Source: Uranotaenia lowii (taxonomy: Eukaryota > Arthropoda > Insecta > Diptera > Culicidae). Taken from it: a stretch of 64,000 nt of DNA. The stretch lies in NCBI RefSeq assembly GCF_029784155.1, contig NC_073692.1, forward strand, positions 430,075,324-430,139,323, in the 5' to 3' direction. Below the pieces are notes generated by a model that worked only from the letters and a program-made list of their open reading frames with translations, did no database searches and was not told the origin of the DNA. Positions 24,117 through 33,979 of this stretch are shown here, one piece after another. The translations under genes were made by a program, and so were the position numbers. The first letter of the stretch is position 1. Each line of letters starts with the position of its first letter.

Positions 24117-25355
24117 AAATGTTCTAAATACGTCCTTTCCAGGCACATAGTGGCTGGCTTAAACAAAAATCCACTTTCCTCTCAAATCTTGAAAGACCAA
24201 TATTTTCAATTTGACAGTGGTCTAGCTGGACCCACCCCCCCTTTCCACCCCTGAAATAAAAAAAATCTTGGTCAGTAAATTACCAAGAGGTTATTTTCTT
24301 TCAATCATTTATATGAAACAAACTATGAAGTGGATTTTTTCTGTCATACCTTAAAAGTATGCAATTATATAAACTGATTGCTACTGAGTCAAGAAAAAAA
24401 AATGAAAAATAATACTTGAACTTACCAGTTTTTCAACGAACTCATTGAAATTATAAAAAAGGTTTTGAAAAATCGAAAATATTTTAAGATTTTGCCGGTC
24501 ACTGTCCATTTTTTGATTTAACCAAAAAGTCGAACAACTAGCTGCATAGAATTTCCCCTTAATCCCCTTAATCTTTCATCAGAAGTATCAGATACTTAAG
24601 TTCTTTATGTTTCTTTTACGGAACTGTTCTCAGAGATTTGATTTTGATGTATCTCCATTTCCATTCTATAGCATTTTAGAAGCTCAATATACTTATCAAT
24701 GATTTCTTGTTTACAGTACAATTCATTGTACCATGATTGAAACAACGGATTTCTTTATATTCAATTTGGAGTTTGGTATCTCAGCATAAGGAATATTTTC
24801 AATGCAAAAAGTGCATGTGTTTGGAAAACACAAAAAAAACGGCAATAGATTTTTCTGCCAGTTTATTGTATCGTCTTAATCATTTTTTTTCTGTTCGTCG
24901 TTGGTCCTCTGCTACCGGTTCACTGAGTATGCTATCTATAACACGCTGAACACCGGACGACGACTACTACACAACCGACAGGCCAGTTTCTTCTCTATCG
25001 AAGAAAGACAAACCGTGTTCGTATGATTTTTCGGCGGCCGCGTTTTTCGCGTTTCGCGATTTGTAGCGGTTGTGCGATTTTTTTTTTTGGTTTTCTGCCG
25101 ACACATGCATACACACGACGTATAAACCACCAATACACAGCTCTGGTTGATGATTTCCGAAAAAAGGTCTGCGTGGTTATCTGCGTTGGGCTACATTTTC
25201 TGAATCGTGGTCTTGCTTGAGTCTTGACCGTGTTCGTGAAAATATTTAATTCTGATCGTGAGCATCTACCTTTAATGTGTGATTCCCTTCATATGTGTTG
25301 TTTCTGCGTTTGACTGATGGGAGTTATTGGTCGTAACGATCGAGTACGGAAAATG
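24117..25355 (+). promoter_or_regulatory. Candidate psq internal promoter / alternative first exon region
   Basis: About 24117-24880 is AT-rich DNA with a TTTTGCCGGTCACTG transposon end near 24490. About 24880-25355 changes character: GC-richer, no repeats, with GCGGCCGCG and TTCGCGTTTCGCG stretches. It ends with an ATG (25353-25355) followed at once by GTAAAA, a usable though not ideal splice donor. Splicing to the acceptor at 25984 would give a BTB-less Psq starting Met-Ser-Leu-Leu. Drosophila psq is known to make a form lacking BTB. Here it is only a position-and-frame argument; upstream ATGs in the leader argue against it. Confidence 0.3.
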
Positions 25356-25550
25356 GTAAAAAATGTATCATACTTTTACGTGAAACGAAAAAAATAACGA
25401 ATTATAACTAGATAATTTAATGCAATTTTTTGAATTAATATGGATGTTTTTGTTAGTTTTTTTCAAGCAAAATGTTAGAACAAACCTGAATTTTTTTTAT
25501 GTCGGGGCTTGTCTTTAGAGTACATTTTTTATAAAGAGAAGCAAATTTTG

Positions 25551-25789
25551 CCGCAGCCCGTGGCGTAGAGGATAGCCTTCCAGTCTTCTAAGCCAGCGGA
25601 TATGAGATCGAGTCTCGGTCACGGCACACATAGAACACTTTCTGTGGGTTGGTGGTTTTAGCATTTGTAAGATGCTAGCCATCCTATCTTCGAAAGATGT
25701 ACGCTTAGAATTAAGAAAAGGGAATCTCTTCGAGGAAACATCAAGTTTCATTGAGATCCTATGTGTGTTTGTGTTCGTTTAAAAAAAAA
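25551..25789 (+). mobile_element. tRNA-derived SINE, about 239 bp
   Basis: The 5' part is tRNA-like: A-box TGGCGTAGAGG (25561-25571), B-box GATCGAGTCTC (25606-25616), and TGCCG...CGGCA closing an acceptor-like stem. A unique body follows, then an A-run (25781-25789). It lies in the psq intron about 195 bp before the exon at 25985. No exact target duplication was found. Confidence 0.8.
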
Positions 25790-25807
25790 TTTTTTTTGTT
25801 AAATATC

Positions 25808-25908
25808 TTCCCATAAATTAGTATTTATCGAATATATTTAATCCATATATTATATGTTTTCTATAACCTATGGATAAAATATATTCGATAAATACTAATT
25901 TATGGGAA
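25808..25908. repeat. Near-perfect hairpin, 40-bp arms
   Basis: The left arm (25808-25847) and right arm (25869-25908) are reverse complements with one mismatch, separated by a 21-base AT-rich loop. It ends 76 bases before the psq exon, in the intron. It could be a small MITE or an intronic RNA structure close to the acceptor. Confidence 0.9.
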
Positions 25909-25984
25909 TACTTTCATAACTCAAAACCTGTTAACGTCAAATCATGTCAATAATTATTTTTCTCTTCTCGCATTTCATTTGCAG

Positions 25985-26389
25985 AGTCTCCTCCGAACAG
26001 CAGAACAACTGAAAATCAAAGGGCTGTGTGAAGTAACTGAACCACAGTACGAACAGGACTACTCACCGTCCATCAAACGTTACAAGCCCTACCGCTCCCG
26101 ATCGCCAGACAATCGCCATCCACCGCCCCCGCCAGGAAGCTCCCAGTCGACTTCTAATGCACGAAACAACAGCTCTTCATCCTCGCAAAGCAACGTAAAC
26201 CAAAGTGCACAAGATTCCAAAAGTGGCCATAAGTCTTCATCAGGCAGAAACCATAGTAATAACACGGATTCGGCTGCGGCTGATAATGGATCATCACCTG
26301 TAGTTGTATTGGAATCACGTGATTTAAGTTCGACATCAGGAAAAGAAGGAAAAGTCAAAATGACCAGCCTAGGAATGGGTGTCGGAATA
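25985..26389 (+). CDS. psq: psq exon: BTB C-terminal helix and Ser/Asn-rich linker
   Basis: The acceptor TTCATTTGCAG ends at 25984; the donor GTGAGT starts at 26390. Phase 0 at both ends, 135 codons. It starts SLLRTAEQLKIKGLCEV, the final BTB helix pair, then YSPSIKRYKPYRSRSPD, a Pro-rich patch and long Ser/Asn runs typical of an unstructured linker. Reading past the donor gives a stop within 13 codons (26426-26428), confirming that the intron must be removed. Confidence 0.92.
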
Positions 26390-29300
26390 GTGAGTAAAAT
26401 ATCGACTGTTGCTAAATGTTGCCCTTAGCACAAATTTAACCAATTTTTTCATAAATTTTGTATCATTTTCCAGAACGGATCCGTTATGGGTGTTCCAATG
26501 GGTTATTTGGACTTTGCCCCAGAACCTCCTGCGCCAACAGCAACGCCAGTGACAGAACATGTTGATATTAATTGTGCTCCAAGCCATGATACACGTGATC
26601 TGTCTAGTAAGTGTTAGTAGTCCTTTTTTATTTCAATATTTTTCTAACGGAGATTCTCATTTCGAATTTGAGGAATTTGTTTGAGAAGTGTCGTTTGACG
26701 GATGGAATAATAATACCAAACGTTTTCTCTATCTCTCCCATTAGACTCCATCCCGAACAATGGTGGCGACATACGCGTAAAATTTGAAACGTTACGATCA
26801 CTCGATCCACAAGATGCTATCCAGCTTGATAACTCAGGTACACATCAGATCCACCAACAACAACAGCAACAACAACAGCAACAGCAACAACAGCAGCAGA
26901 TTCAGCACCAGCAGATTCTGCATCAGTCACAGCAACAGCATTTACTGCAGCAGCAACAGGTGCATCGGCAGACACCGCAGCCGGAACAACGCATGTCTCC
27001 CCATCAGATCACAATCCAGCAAGCTCCTCAACATCAGCAGCACGTACTGCTCATTGATCAGCAGTCACAACACTCCCAGCACTCTACCCACAGTCCTGCA
27101 TCTAATGCTTCCAGTTCATCTAGCCAACACCATCCGGAAAACCTGGTCACAGTAACTTCGACTGACAACGGGCAACCCGTAGAAATTAAAACTAGTATAC
27201 ACATGAAACAAGAGATTATGAATGAAAATGAGCAACAACAGCAGCACCATCAACAGCATCAACAGGTCGAGATCGAGCAGGATCAGTCCTCGATGCACGG
27301 AATGGTAGTCACACCAGAAATATCCGGAATCATGAATCAGAGCCAAATGAGTGGTACGTAGCGATTTTAAGCCTCAATAATTAGTTAGGTGTATGTACCA
27401 TCAAGTAGCCATTCACCGCCCAGTCACCATATACCGCCCAAAATCACCCTTTTATGTGTATTTCGAAAAAAGTGGGATGTTTTCCCAAAAATAAGACTTC
27501 TATTCTGTGTTGGCATCAGTTTTCGACCATTTCACTGAAAAAACATCACTTAATTATGCTAACCCTAGCCAGAAATTCCGGTTCGTTTCCGGTCAAATTA
27601 TTAAAATCGACGCCTGTTAGCGAACTGAGCATTCATGTGCTCCTGATGCAAAAAAGGTTTTTGTTTCCTAAAAAGTACATATTTGATCTAAAAGCGACTT
27701 GAAACGATAGTTTTATTTTCGTAGAATAGATTTGCATTGGAAAGTTTTCGATTTTTTCAATAGTTGTTGTTTTTTGGAGCGTTTAGTGTTGGGCGGTAAT
27801 TGGTATGTAAAAAAAAGTGTTTGTTCCTAATGACCGGTCACGCACAATTTCTTTGTTTTTAACGCATATATTGTGTCAAATGTGTAAATTTCAAGTAGCA
27901 TTTAGTTTGATTATGTTAGAAAATGATGTTTTATCGCTGAAAGTAAACCGTTAGTTGAGGCTGTTTGCCGGTAATCATCATTTTGTCAGTCAACGCACTT
28001 TGTTTGTACAAAATTTACGGAAAAATTTTCACAAAATGTATTCTCTCAAGATCCAAAATATGGTTTTGACAGTTCCTTACATGAAAAATACTAAAAAGAA
28101 CCGTTTCCGTGTTGTTACGATAGTTTTTCCTTAAGAAAACAGTATCGGTAACGGAAAAAGTCGAGTGGGCGGTAATAGGGCCAGTTAAAGTCCCCCAAAT
28201 TTAGTTAATTATTTTGAAAAGCGTACATTTTTCGCATTCCACTAAATTTTTTATTGATAGTAGAGCAGTTTTGAGATGTATTGGAAAAGAAAGCGAAAAA
28301 AAACTGCCTTCGTTTTTTTATTACACATGTTTGAAATTGAAAAACCGCTTAACTGGGCGGTAGATGGTGACATGATGGTAGTAGTTTTTAAATTCCCGGT
28401 AGTTTTTGACAATAGCTTAATTTCGGATTGATTCAGAAATTCAAGAATCAGTTTTATCTATTGAAAGTCAAAACTATTTACATGTGGATATGTAGATGTA
28501 GATGGATATGTGATTCACAGTTTCAAATATAAATCTTCCATTTTACAGACATCTACCAATCGGATGCTAGCGAAGATTCCAAAATTGGCATTTTGGACGG
28601 ATCAGCGACTCAGTATACGAATCTAACCAGTCCAGGTACCGGTGATCCCAAAACTCCTAGCGGACCAAAAACATGGACAGCCGAAGACATGGAATCTGCC
28701 CTGGAAGCATTGCGCACGCATAACATGAGTCTGACAAAGGTAAGTAGTAGTAACACTTGACGTTTTGAGCCGATTTTTTTAAAATTAAATTTATAAATTA
28801 CATGATTAAAATTTCTTATCTTATCTCTCTTTAGGCATCCGCTACATATGGAATACCATCGACAACGCTCTGGCAACGAGCGCATCGACTCGGTATCGAT
28901 ACCCCCAAAAAGGAAGGTCCGTCCAAGACGTGGAACGAAGACTCTTTGAACAGCGCCCTGGAGGCACTCCGCAGTGGCACCATCTCGGCCAACAAAGCAT
29001 CCAAGGCATTTGGCATACCGTCTTCCACACTGTACAAGATTGCCAGACGCGAGGGAATACGATTGGCGGCGCCGTTCAACGCTGCCCCGACGACTTGGTC
29101 TGCGGAGGATTTGGATCGTGCCTTGGAAGCTATCCGCGCCGGACAAACTTCGGTGCAGAAGGCAAGCACAGAGTTCGGTATTCCAACCGGTACGCTGTAC
29201 GGCCGATGCAAACGGGAAGGAATTGAGCTGTCGCGATCGAACCCTACACCCTGGTCGGAGGATGCAATGATGGAAGCCTTAGAATCTGTGAAGTAAGTGA

Positions 29301-31030
29301 TGCTGTATTTTTGCTCGAATAATAATGATTTATGCTAGCTAGTAAAATTACTAAGTATTGATTTTGTGTCCATATGTCAGTAGTAGACCTGAGGTCGCGG
29401 TTAGATTTTGCGGGTTTAAAAAAATCCTCCCAAATATAGAATGATAGTTGCCACAATAAGACTAGTCAGCAACAAAAATAATTCCAAGAAATACTTATTT
29501 AAAAAAAATCCTGCTGCTTTGAGAATAAAAAAAAAATCATGATTTTGGCAATAATTTCCGTAAACCCTATGTCTATAAACACAAAAACAAGAACGCGAGA
29601 AATACTGAAATTTGACATTCTATTTCTCAGAGTTCACTAAACCAAATTTTACAAATTTAGTATCTCTGAGCCATCAAAAATGTCGTGTTCAATTTTATAG
29701 AATAGGGTTTCATGATAAATTTTATAATTTTTGAATTATGCTTCTTAGGCCTCGTTTTCACAAAATTACTTATTAATGAGTGCTTAAATGAAATGTTGCA
29801 CATATTATAACAGCCGAAAAATCGAGCAGTTGGAGCTTTTGTCTCCCTAGCCTAAATTTACCTATGGTGGAAAAGAAGCATATTGTTTGCCAGATTTGAC
29901 AGCCCATTTGAAAGCTCCAACAGAGTCTTTAACTGTTATAAAGACATCAAAAGTCTACATCTAGGGGCTTTTTTTCTTTTATACGGGATTTTCATCCTCT
30001 GGGATGATTCATCCCAAAAATCTAGGGGCTTTTTCTATTGGTGAGTGCAATAATTGTACTTAAATTATAATTTTAAAAATCATTGAATATAGTGTTTGAA
30101 TACTTCAATGAGTATAAAAACATGTTGATTTCATTTTTAAAAAAATATTCTGATATTTTCAAGCTTTAAATTATCTTGCAAAGTGTGTATACTACGTATC
30201 AATACGTATACATCAATAATGAGTTCTGTAAAAACGACGCATAAGAGTAATTTATTCACGGCAAGATAAAATCGTATTTAGTCCGCAATATGTTACGGTG
30301 AAATAATTTGAAACATAAATCATACACATGCCATGTGAAGAGGACAAATAGCAATTATGATATTTTTTATTTAAAAACGTTCGTCAATACCAATAGTTTT
30401 ATATATTTCTGTTCACCAATTTTTCTCGTAAATTAACGGCTTTTAAATTTATCAACAAATTTAATTACTTTGTGTGATAAATTTTTATGTTAGCATGCTT
30501 AATTAGAAGAAAGAGGAAGAATATTGCAACCTGTCAAGGTGGAAGAATGCTACTTCATTCTTTTTTGCTACTGTGCAAAAACTGTTTTAAACTCGAGAAT
30601 AGGTATCTCCGTTTACCTAAAATTCGATAACCTCAAATAGGCTGTACTATTTGCTTTTCGATGGTGGTGGATAACATAATCATTTTATTTTTGCTTTCCT
30701 CCTTCTTGTTTTTCTTCTTCCAGGCAAGGACACATGTCGATAAACCAAGCTGCCATTCATTACAACCTGCCCTACAGTTCACTGTACGGTCGGTTCAAGC
30801 GTGGCAAGTATGACACGCCGAGCAACGTAAATCAAGTGCACCAGAATCACGGCGGGGGTGTCATAGGTGGAGGGGGCAATGTTGGTGGTATGGGTGGCAT
30901 CGGAGGCAACGTCGTATCGTCCGCGGTGACTATGGCCGGTGTGACCAGCAGTCCGCAGATGGAATTTAAGATAGAACCTCACCATAATGAACATAGTCCA
31001 GAAAATACGGTAAATTACAGTTATTATTAA
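25985..31030 (+). CDS. psq: Pipsqueak (Psq) BTB/Psq-domain transcription factor, 3' six exons
   Basis: In Drosophila, Psq is a nuclear DNA-binding protein that recognises GAGA-type sites, recruits chromatin complexes (Polycomb group and others) and acts in oogenesis and patterning. Coding exons: 25985-26389, 26474-26606, 26745-27353, 28549-28739, 28835-29292, 30724-31030. All junctions are GT-AG, phases agree, and the spliced frame has 700 codons plus stop. Order of parts: BTB tail (SLLRTAEQLKIKGLCEV, residues 1-17), Ser/Asn-rich linker, polyQ/His-rich region (about 220-350), then four Psq motifs with their lead Trp at residues 425, 479, 534 and 586, each with the (I/L)P-S/T-TL(W/Y) recognition-helix signature. 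A Gly-rich segment and a short acidic/His tail end the protein. The rest of the BTB domain is upstream and not found here. The TAA at 31028-31030 is taken as the end, although GTAAAT just before it could be a donor to a further exon hidden by the gap at 31127. Confidence 0.93.
26474..26606 (+). CDS. psq: psq exon: linker
   Basis: The acceptor ATTTTCCAG ends at 26473 and the donor GTAAGT starts at 26607. 133 bases, entering in phase 0 and leaving in phase 1. It reads NGSVMGVPMGYLDFAPEPP and on to HDTRDLS. No named domain; the frame joins cleanly on both sides. Confidence 0.88.
26745..27353 (+). CDS. psq: psq exon: polyQ/His-rich region
   Basis: The acceptor CTCCCATTAG ends at 26744 and the donor GTACGT starts at 27354. 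It begins (with the split Asn codon) NSIPNNGGDIRVKFETLRSL, then a CAA/CAG tract near 26855-26905 coding for about 15 Gln, more Gln/His runs, and Ser-rich and Glu/Gln-rich stretches. Such tracts are usual in insect Psq and probably serve in activation or self-association. Confidence 0.9.
27398..28378. mobile_element. Non-autonomous TA-flanked transposon in psq intron, 981 bp
   Basis: The ends are inverted repeats: CCATCAAGTAGCCATTCACC on the left and, inverted, CCATCATGTCACCATCTACC on the right, each followed by ACCGCCCA-type sequence and bordered by TA (27396-27397, 28379-28380). Inner copies of GGGCGGTAAT occur at about 27793 and 28169. A short ORF (27454-27702) has no domain. It makes up most of psq intron 3. 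Confidence 0.75.
28549..28739 (+). CDS. psq: psq exon: acidic linker and start of Psq motif 1
   Basis: The acceptor CATTTTACAG ends at 28548 and the donor GTAAGT starts at 28740. The split codon gives Asp; then IYQSDASEDSKIGILDG, a TP/SP-rich stretch, and KTWTAEDMESALEALRTHN, the first half of Psq motif 1. The motif is split by the intron between its first and second helices. Confidence 0.93.
28835..29292 (+). CDS. psq: psq exon: rest of motif 1, motifs 2 and 3, start of motif 4
   Basis: The acceptor TCTCTCTTTAG ends at 28834 and the donor GTAAGT starts at 29293. It encodes ASATYGIPSTTLWQRAHRLG (end of motif 1), KTWNEDSLNSALEALRSG...GIPSSTLYKIARREG (motif 2), TTWSAEDLDRALEAIRAG...GIPTGTLYGRCKREG (motif 3) and TPWSEDAMMEALESV (start of motif 4). 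Conservation is strongest here, as expected for the DNA-binding region. Two antisense ORFs in this exon are shadows. Confidence 0.96.
29293..30723. other. psq last intron
   Basis: A 1431-base AT-rich intron splitting Psq motif 4. It holds a 46-base insertion with a 15-bp direct duplication (29959-30034). Nothing else is recognised. Confidence 0.7.
29974..30019 (-). mobile_element. 46-bp insertion flanked by 15-bp direct repeat
   Basis: ATCTAGGGGCTTTTT occurs at 29959-29973 and again at 30020-30034, with 46 bases between, beginning with Ts and containing a TGGGATGA...TCATCCCA inverted pair. This fits another severely truncated retro-insertion on the minus strand, but its tail differs from those at 4.6 and 14.3 kb. 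Confidence 0.6.
30724..31030 (+). CDS. psq: psq exon: end of motif 4 and C-terminus
   Basis: The acceptor TTCTTCTTCCAG ends at 30723. The joined codon gives Lys, then QGHMSINQAAIHYNLPYSSL and YGRFKRGKYD complete Psq motif 4. A Gly-rich segment (GGGVIGGGGNVGG) and a tail with EFKIEPHHNEHSPENTVN follow, ending at TAA 31028-31030. A poly(A) signal is not visible before the assembly gap. Confidence 0.92.
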
Positions 31031-31126
31031 TTTGAAACGTAAAAAGTAAACCAACTAGCGTGTAGAAACCACTCAGAACCACTCTCAACTTTCCCAGTAA
31101 TCATTTTCTCAGTAGAATATAATCAC

Positions 31127-31626
31127 NNNNNNNNNNNNNNNNNNNNNNNNNNNNNNNNNNNNNNNNNNNNNNNNNNNNNNNNNNNNNNNNNNNNNNNNNN
31201 NNNNNNNNNNNNNNNNNNNNNNNNNNNNNNNNNNNNNNNNNNNNNNNNNNNNNNNNNNNNNNNNNNNNNNNNNNNNNNNNNNNNNNNNNNNNNNNNNNNN
31301 NNNNNNNNNNNNNNNNNNNNNNNNNNNNNNNNNNNNNNNNNNNNNNNNNNNNNNNNNNNNNNNNNNNNNNNNNNNNNNNNNNNNNNNNNNNNNNNNNNNN
31401 NNNNNNNNNNNNNNNNNNNNNNNNNNNNNNNNNNNNNNNNNNNNNNNNNNNNNNNNNNNNNNNNNNNNNNNNNNNNNNNNNNNNNNNNNNNNNNNNNNNN
31501 NNNNNNNNNNNNNNNNNNNNNNNNNNNNNNNNNNNNNNNNNNNNNNNNNNNNNNNNNNNNNNNNNNNNNNNNNNNNNNNNNNNNNNNNNNNNNNNNNNNN
31601 NNNNNNNNNNNNNNNNNNNNNNNNNN
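31127..31626. other. Assembly gap, 500 N
   Basis: A run of exactly 500 N. The equal length of the second gap (56627-57126) indicates a fixed scaffolding placeholder rather than a measured size. Sequence after the gap (31627-31850) contains AATAAATAAT and may be psq 3' UTR, which cannot be proven. Confidence 0.98.
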
Positions 31627-32039
31627 TTTATCTTAACATCGCGTCTGTTACAATCGAGATACCGGGCTTAACTGTGGAGTGAGGACCTATCTAGCTATTA
31701 CAAAGGTAGGCTTCCCTAAGACGATGCTTTAGTATGTGTGATTTAGATCAACTTAAATAAATAATACACAGTAAAAAACAATAATTATTACAACTTCACC
31801 ATGCATAAACATTTTCAAGATCTGCAGCCTTCAAGTTTATTTACATCATTATGTTCTATTTTCGCATGCTGTGATGCTCGATTTCTATCACATACGGCTG
31901 AAATAGAAACAGTGCTTCAAAAAAAAAAAAAATACAATGCCCAAGGATCTTGAAAATATTTTTGCATGGTAAAATTTTCAAAAGTGCTACAAGTGTCAAT
32001 ATTTCTACCACTTTTTTCCCAACACGAATGAAATTTATT

Positions 32040-33955
32040 GATACGAAAGAATAATCGAAGCCAGATTTAGAACAAGGGTTAGAAACCTTACAATGGTCCA
32101 GTGTTATGCGCCAACTGACGTTGCCGACTAGCAGGAGAAATAACAGTTTTACAGTCAACTGAACAGCGTGGTAGAGAAAATTCCGAAGGGTGACATTCAA
32201 ATCCATTTGGGCGAATTCAACGCAAAGATTGGCTCCGACAATCAGGACCTTGAGCGCATCATGGGGCGCTATGGTCTGAGACAGATGAGCGAAAACGGAG
32301 AGCTGTTTGTAGAATTCTGTGGCAACAACAACATGGTGATCGGTGGATCGCTCTTCCCCCATCGACCAGCACATAAGGTCACTTGGGTATCTCGAAATGG
32401 CCGAACAGAAAATCAAATCGACCACATCTGCATCAGCCGAAAATGGAGAAGGAGGCTTCTTGATGTCCGCAACAAACGAAGCGCAGACATTGCATCTGAC
32501 CATCACCTCGTCCTTGGCGAAATACGATTGAGAGTTGCGCGTGTCCAACGGCGCGAGGAGAAAGTCGTGTGTCGATACGACGTCCGCCGGTTGGAGAATC
32601 CAGAGGTGAAAAGGGAATACGAGAGGATGGTCGATGATCGGAGAAAGGCGAAAGTCGGAATTAAGCAGGCATGTACCGGGTCAGCCAAAGCAGCCGCCCG
32701 CTTACGATATGCGGAGCTGGAAAAGGCAGTTAAACGAGATTGTAGACGAGATAAGAGAGCCTGGACAAACTTCCTAGCCGAAGGGGGAGAAAGAGCCGCC
32801 GCCAATGGAGATATCCGATTACTTTATGATATTTCTCGCCGCCTCAGTGGTGCAAGGATTAATGCAAGAATGCCGCTGAAAGACCGCTGACCTGCTCAGT
32901 TATCAACCGATCGAACAGATCAACTCAAACGATGAACTGAGCACTTCCAACCACTCTTCCGAATCACGAATAGCGATGGCCAACAGAATCCGCAGCTCGA
33001 AGCGCCAACAGTAAGTCGCATAAATGGCGTCAACTCGGAAGCGCCTTCGCTGGCTGAAATAGAAGCGGCAATCAAAAACATGAAATCCAACAAACCACCT
33101 GGGATCGATTGCATCCCTGCTGAAATGCTGAAAGCCGATCCTGCCCTGTAAGCACAAATGTTGCACCGTCTTTTCGCTGACATCTGGGATACTGCAACAT
33201 TCCCGGCCGACTGGATGCAGGGTATCCTCGTAAAGGTCCCGAAGAAAGGAGACCTGACAGAGTGCGGTAACTGGCGAGGCATAACGTTGATCTGTACAAC
33301 CCTCAAAGTACTCTGCAAAGTGATCCTGAACAGGATCCAGGAGAAAATCGACGCTACACATTCCGACGGCAACAAGCTGGATTCCGATTCGGACGATTAT
33401 GTGTGGACCACATCACAACACTACGAATCATACTGAAACAAATCAACGAATACCAGGACTCTCTTCTGCTGGTGTTCGTTGATTTAGAAAAAGCATTCAA
33501 CCGACTTAACCATGAAAACATCTGGGCGGCTCTAAGGCGAAGAGGAGTACCAGAGAAACTAGTCCATCTCATCGAAGCACAATACGAGGCATTTTCGTGC
33601 AAGGTCTTGCACGATGGTGTCTTGTCCGAACCAATCCCGGTAACTCCTGGAGTGAGACAAGGATGAAATCATATCACCGCTTCTTTTTCTTATCGTAATG
33701 GATGAGATTCTGACTGGATCGATTGACTGTGCACCGAACCGAGGATTGCCGTGGAATCCTTTAACAATGGAGCAACTGAACGACCTTGACCTGGCAGACG
33801 ATATTGTTTTGCTCGCCCACACACAACCGGACATGCAGAGCAAACTCGACGATCTCACCGAAAGTTCCAAGACAGCAGGTCTCAAAGTCAATGTCGGAAA
33901 GACCAAGTCGATGGAGATCAACACAGGAAATCTCTCCTCCCTCCCCTCATGGTAG
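32040..33955 (+). pseudogene. RTE-like LINE pseudogene (endonuclease C-part plus reverse transcriptase)
   Basis: Broken frames align as one LINE ORF. At 32060-32130 the first part reads FRTRVRNLTMVQCYAPTDVA followed by a stop. At 32168-32890 the C-half of an AP-type endonuclease follows, with GDIQIHLGEFNAKIG, TWVSRNGRTENQIDHICISR and SDHHLVLGE. At 33158-33436 comes the RT N-part, then FVDLEKAFNRLNHENIW and PVTPGVRQG (33403-33666), and LADDIVLLAH (33698-33955). The Asp-to-Glu-type change GEFNAKIG and stops at 32888, 33148 and 33664, plus frameshifts, show it is dead. The order endonuclease-RT and the LADDIVLL box fit the RTE clade, a common LINE in mosquitoes; related clades cannot be excluded. 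The 5' end is lost. Confidence 0.85.
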
Positions 33956-33979
33956 CGTTTGAGTGGTAGTGGTAGTGTT

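Noticed and set aside
25551..25632. Functional tRNA gene
   Set aside because: A and B boxes are present, but the anticodon stem does not pair and a SINE body with A-tail follows.
26784..27155. 123-codon Ser/Asn-rich ORF
   Set aside because: It is the polyQ tract of psq read in a wrong frame.
28610..29270. ORFs of 62-178 codons on the minus strand and in other + frames
   Set aside because: Shadows of the psq exons with the Psq motifs; no domains, and the conserved protein is on the + strand.
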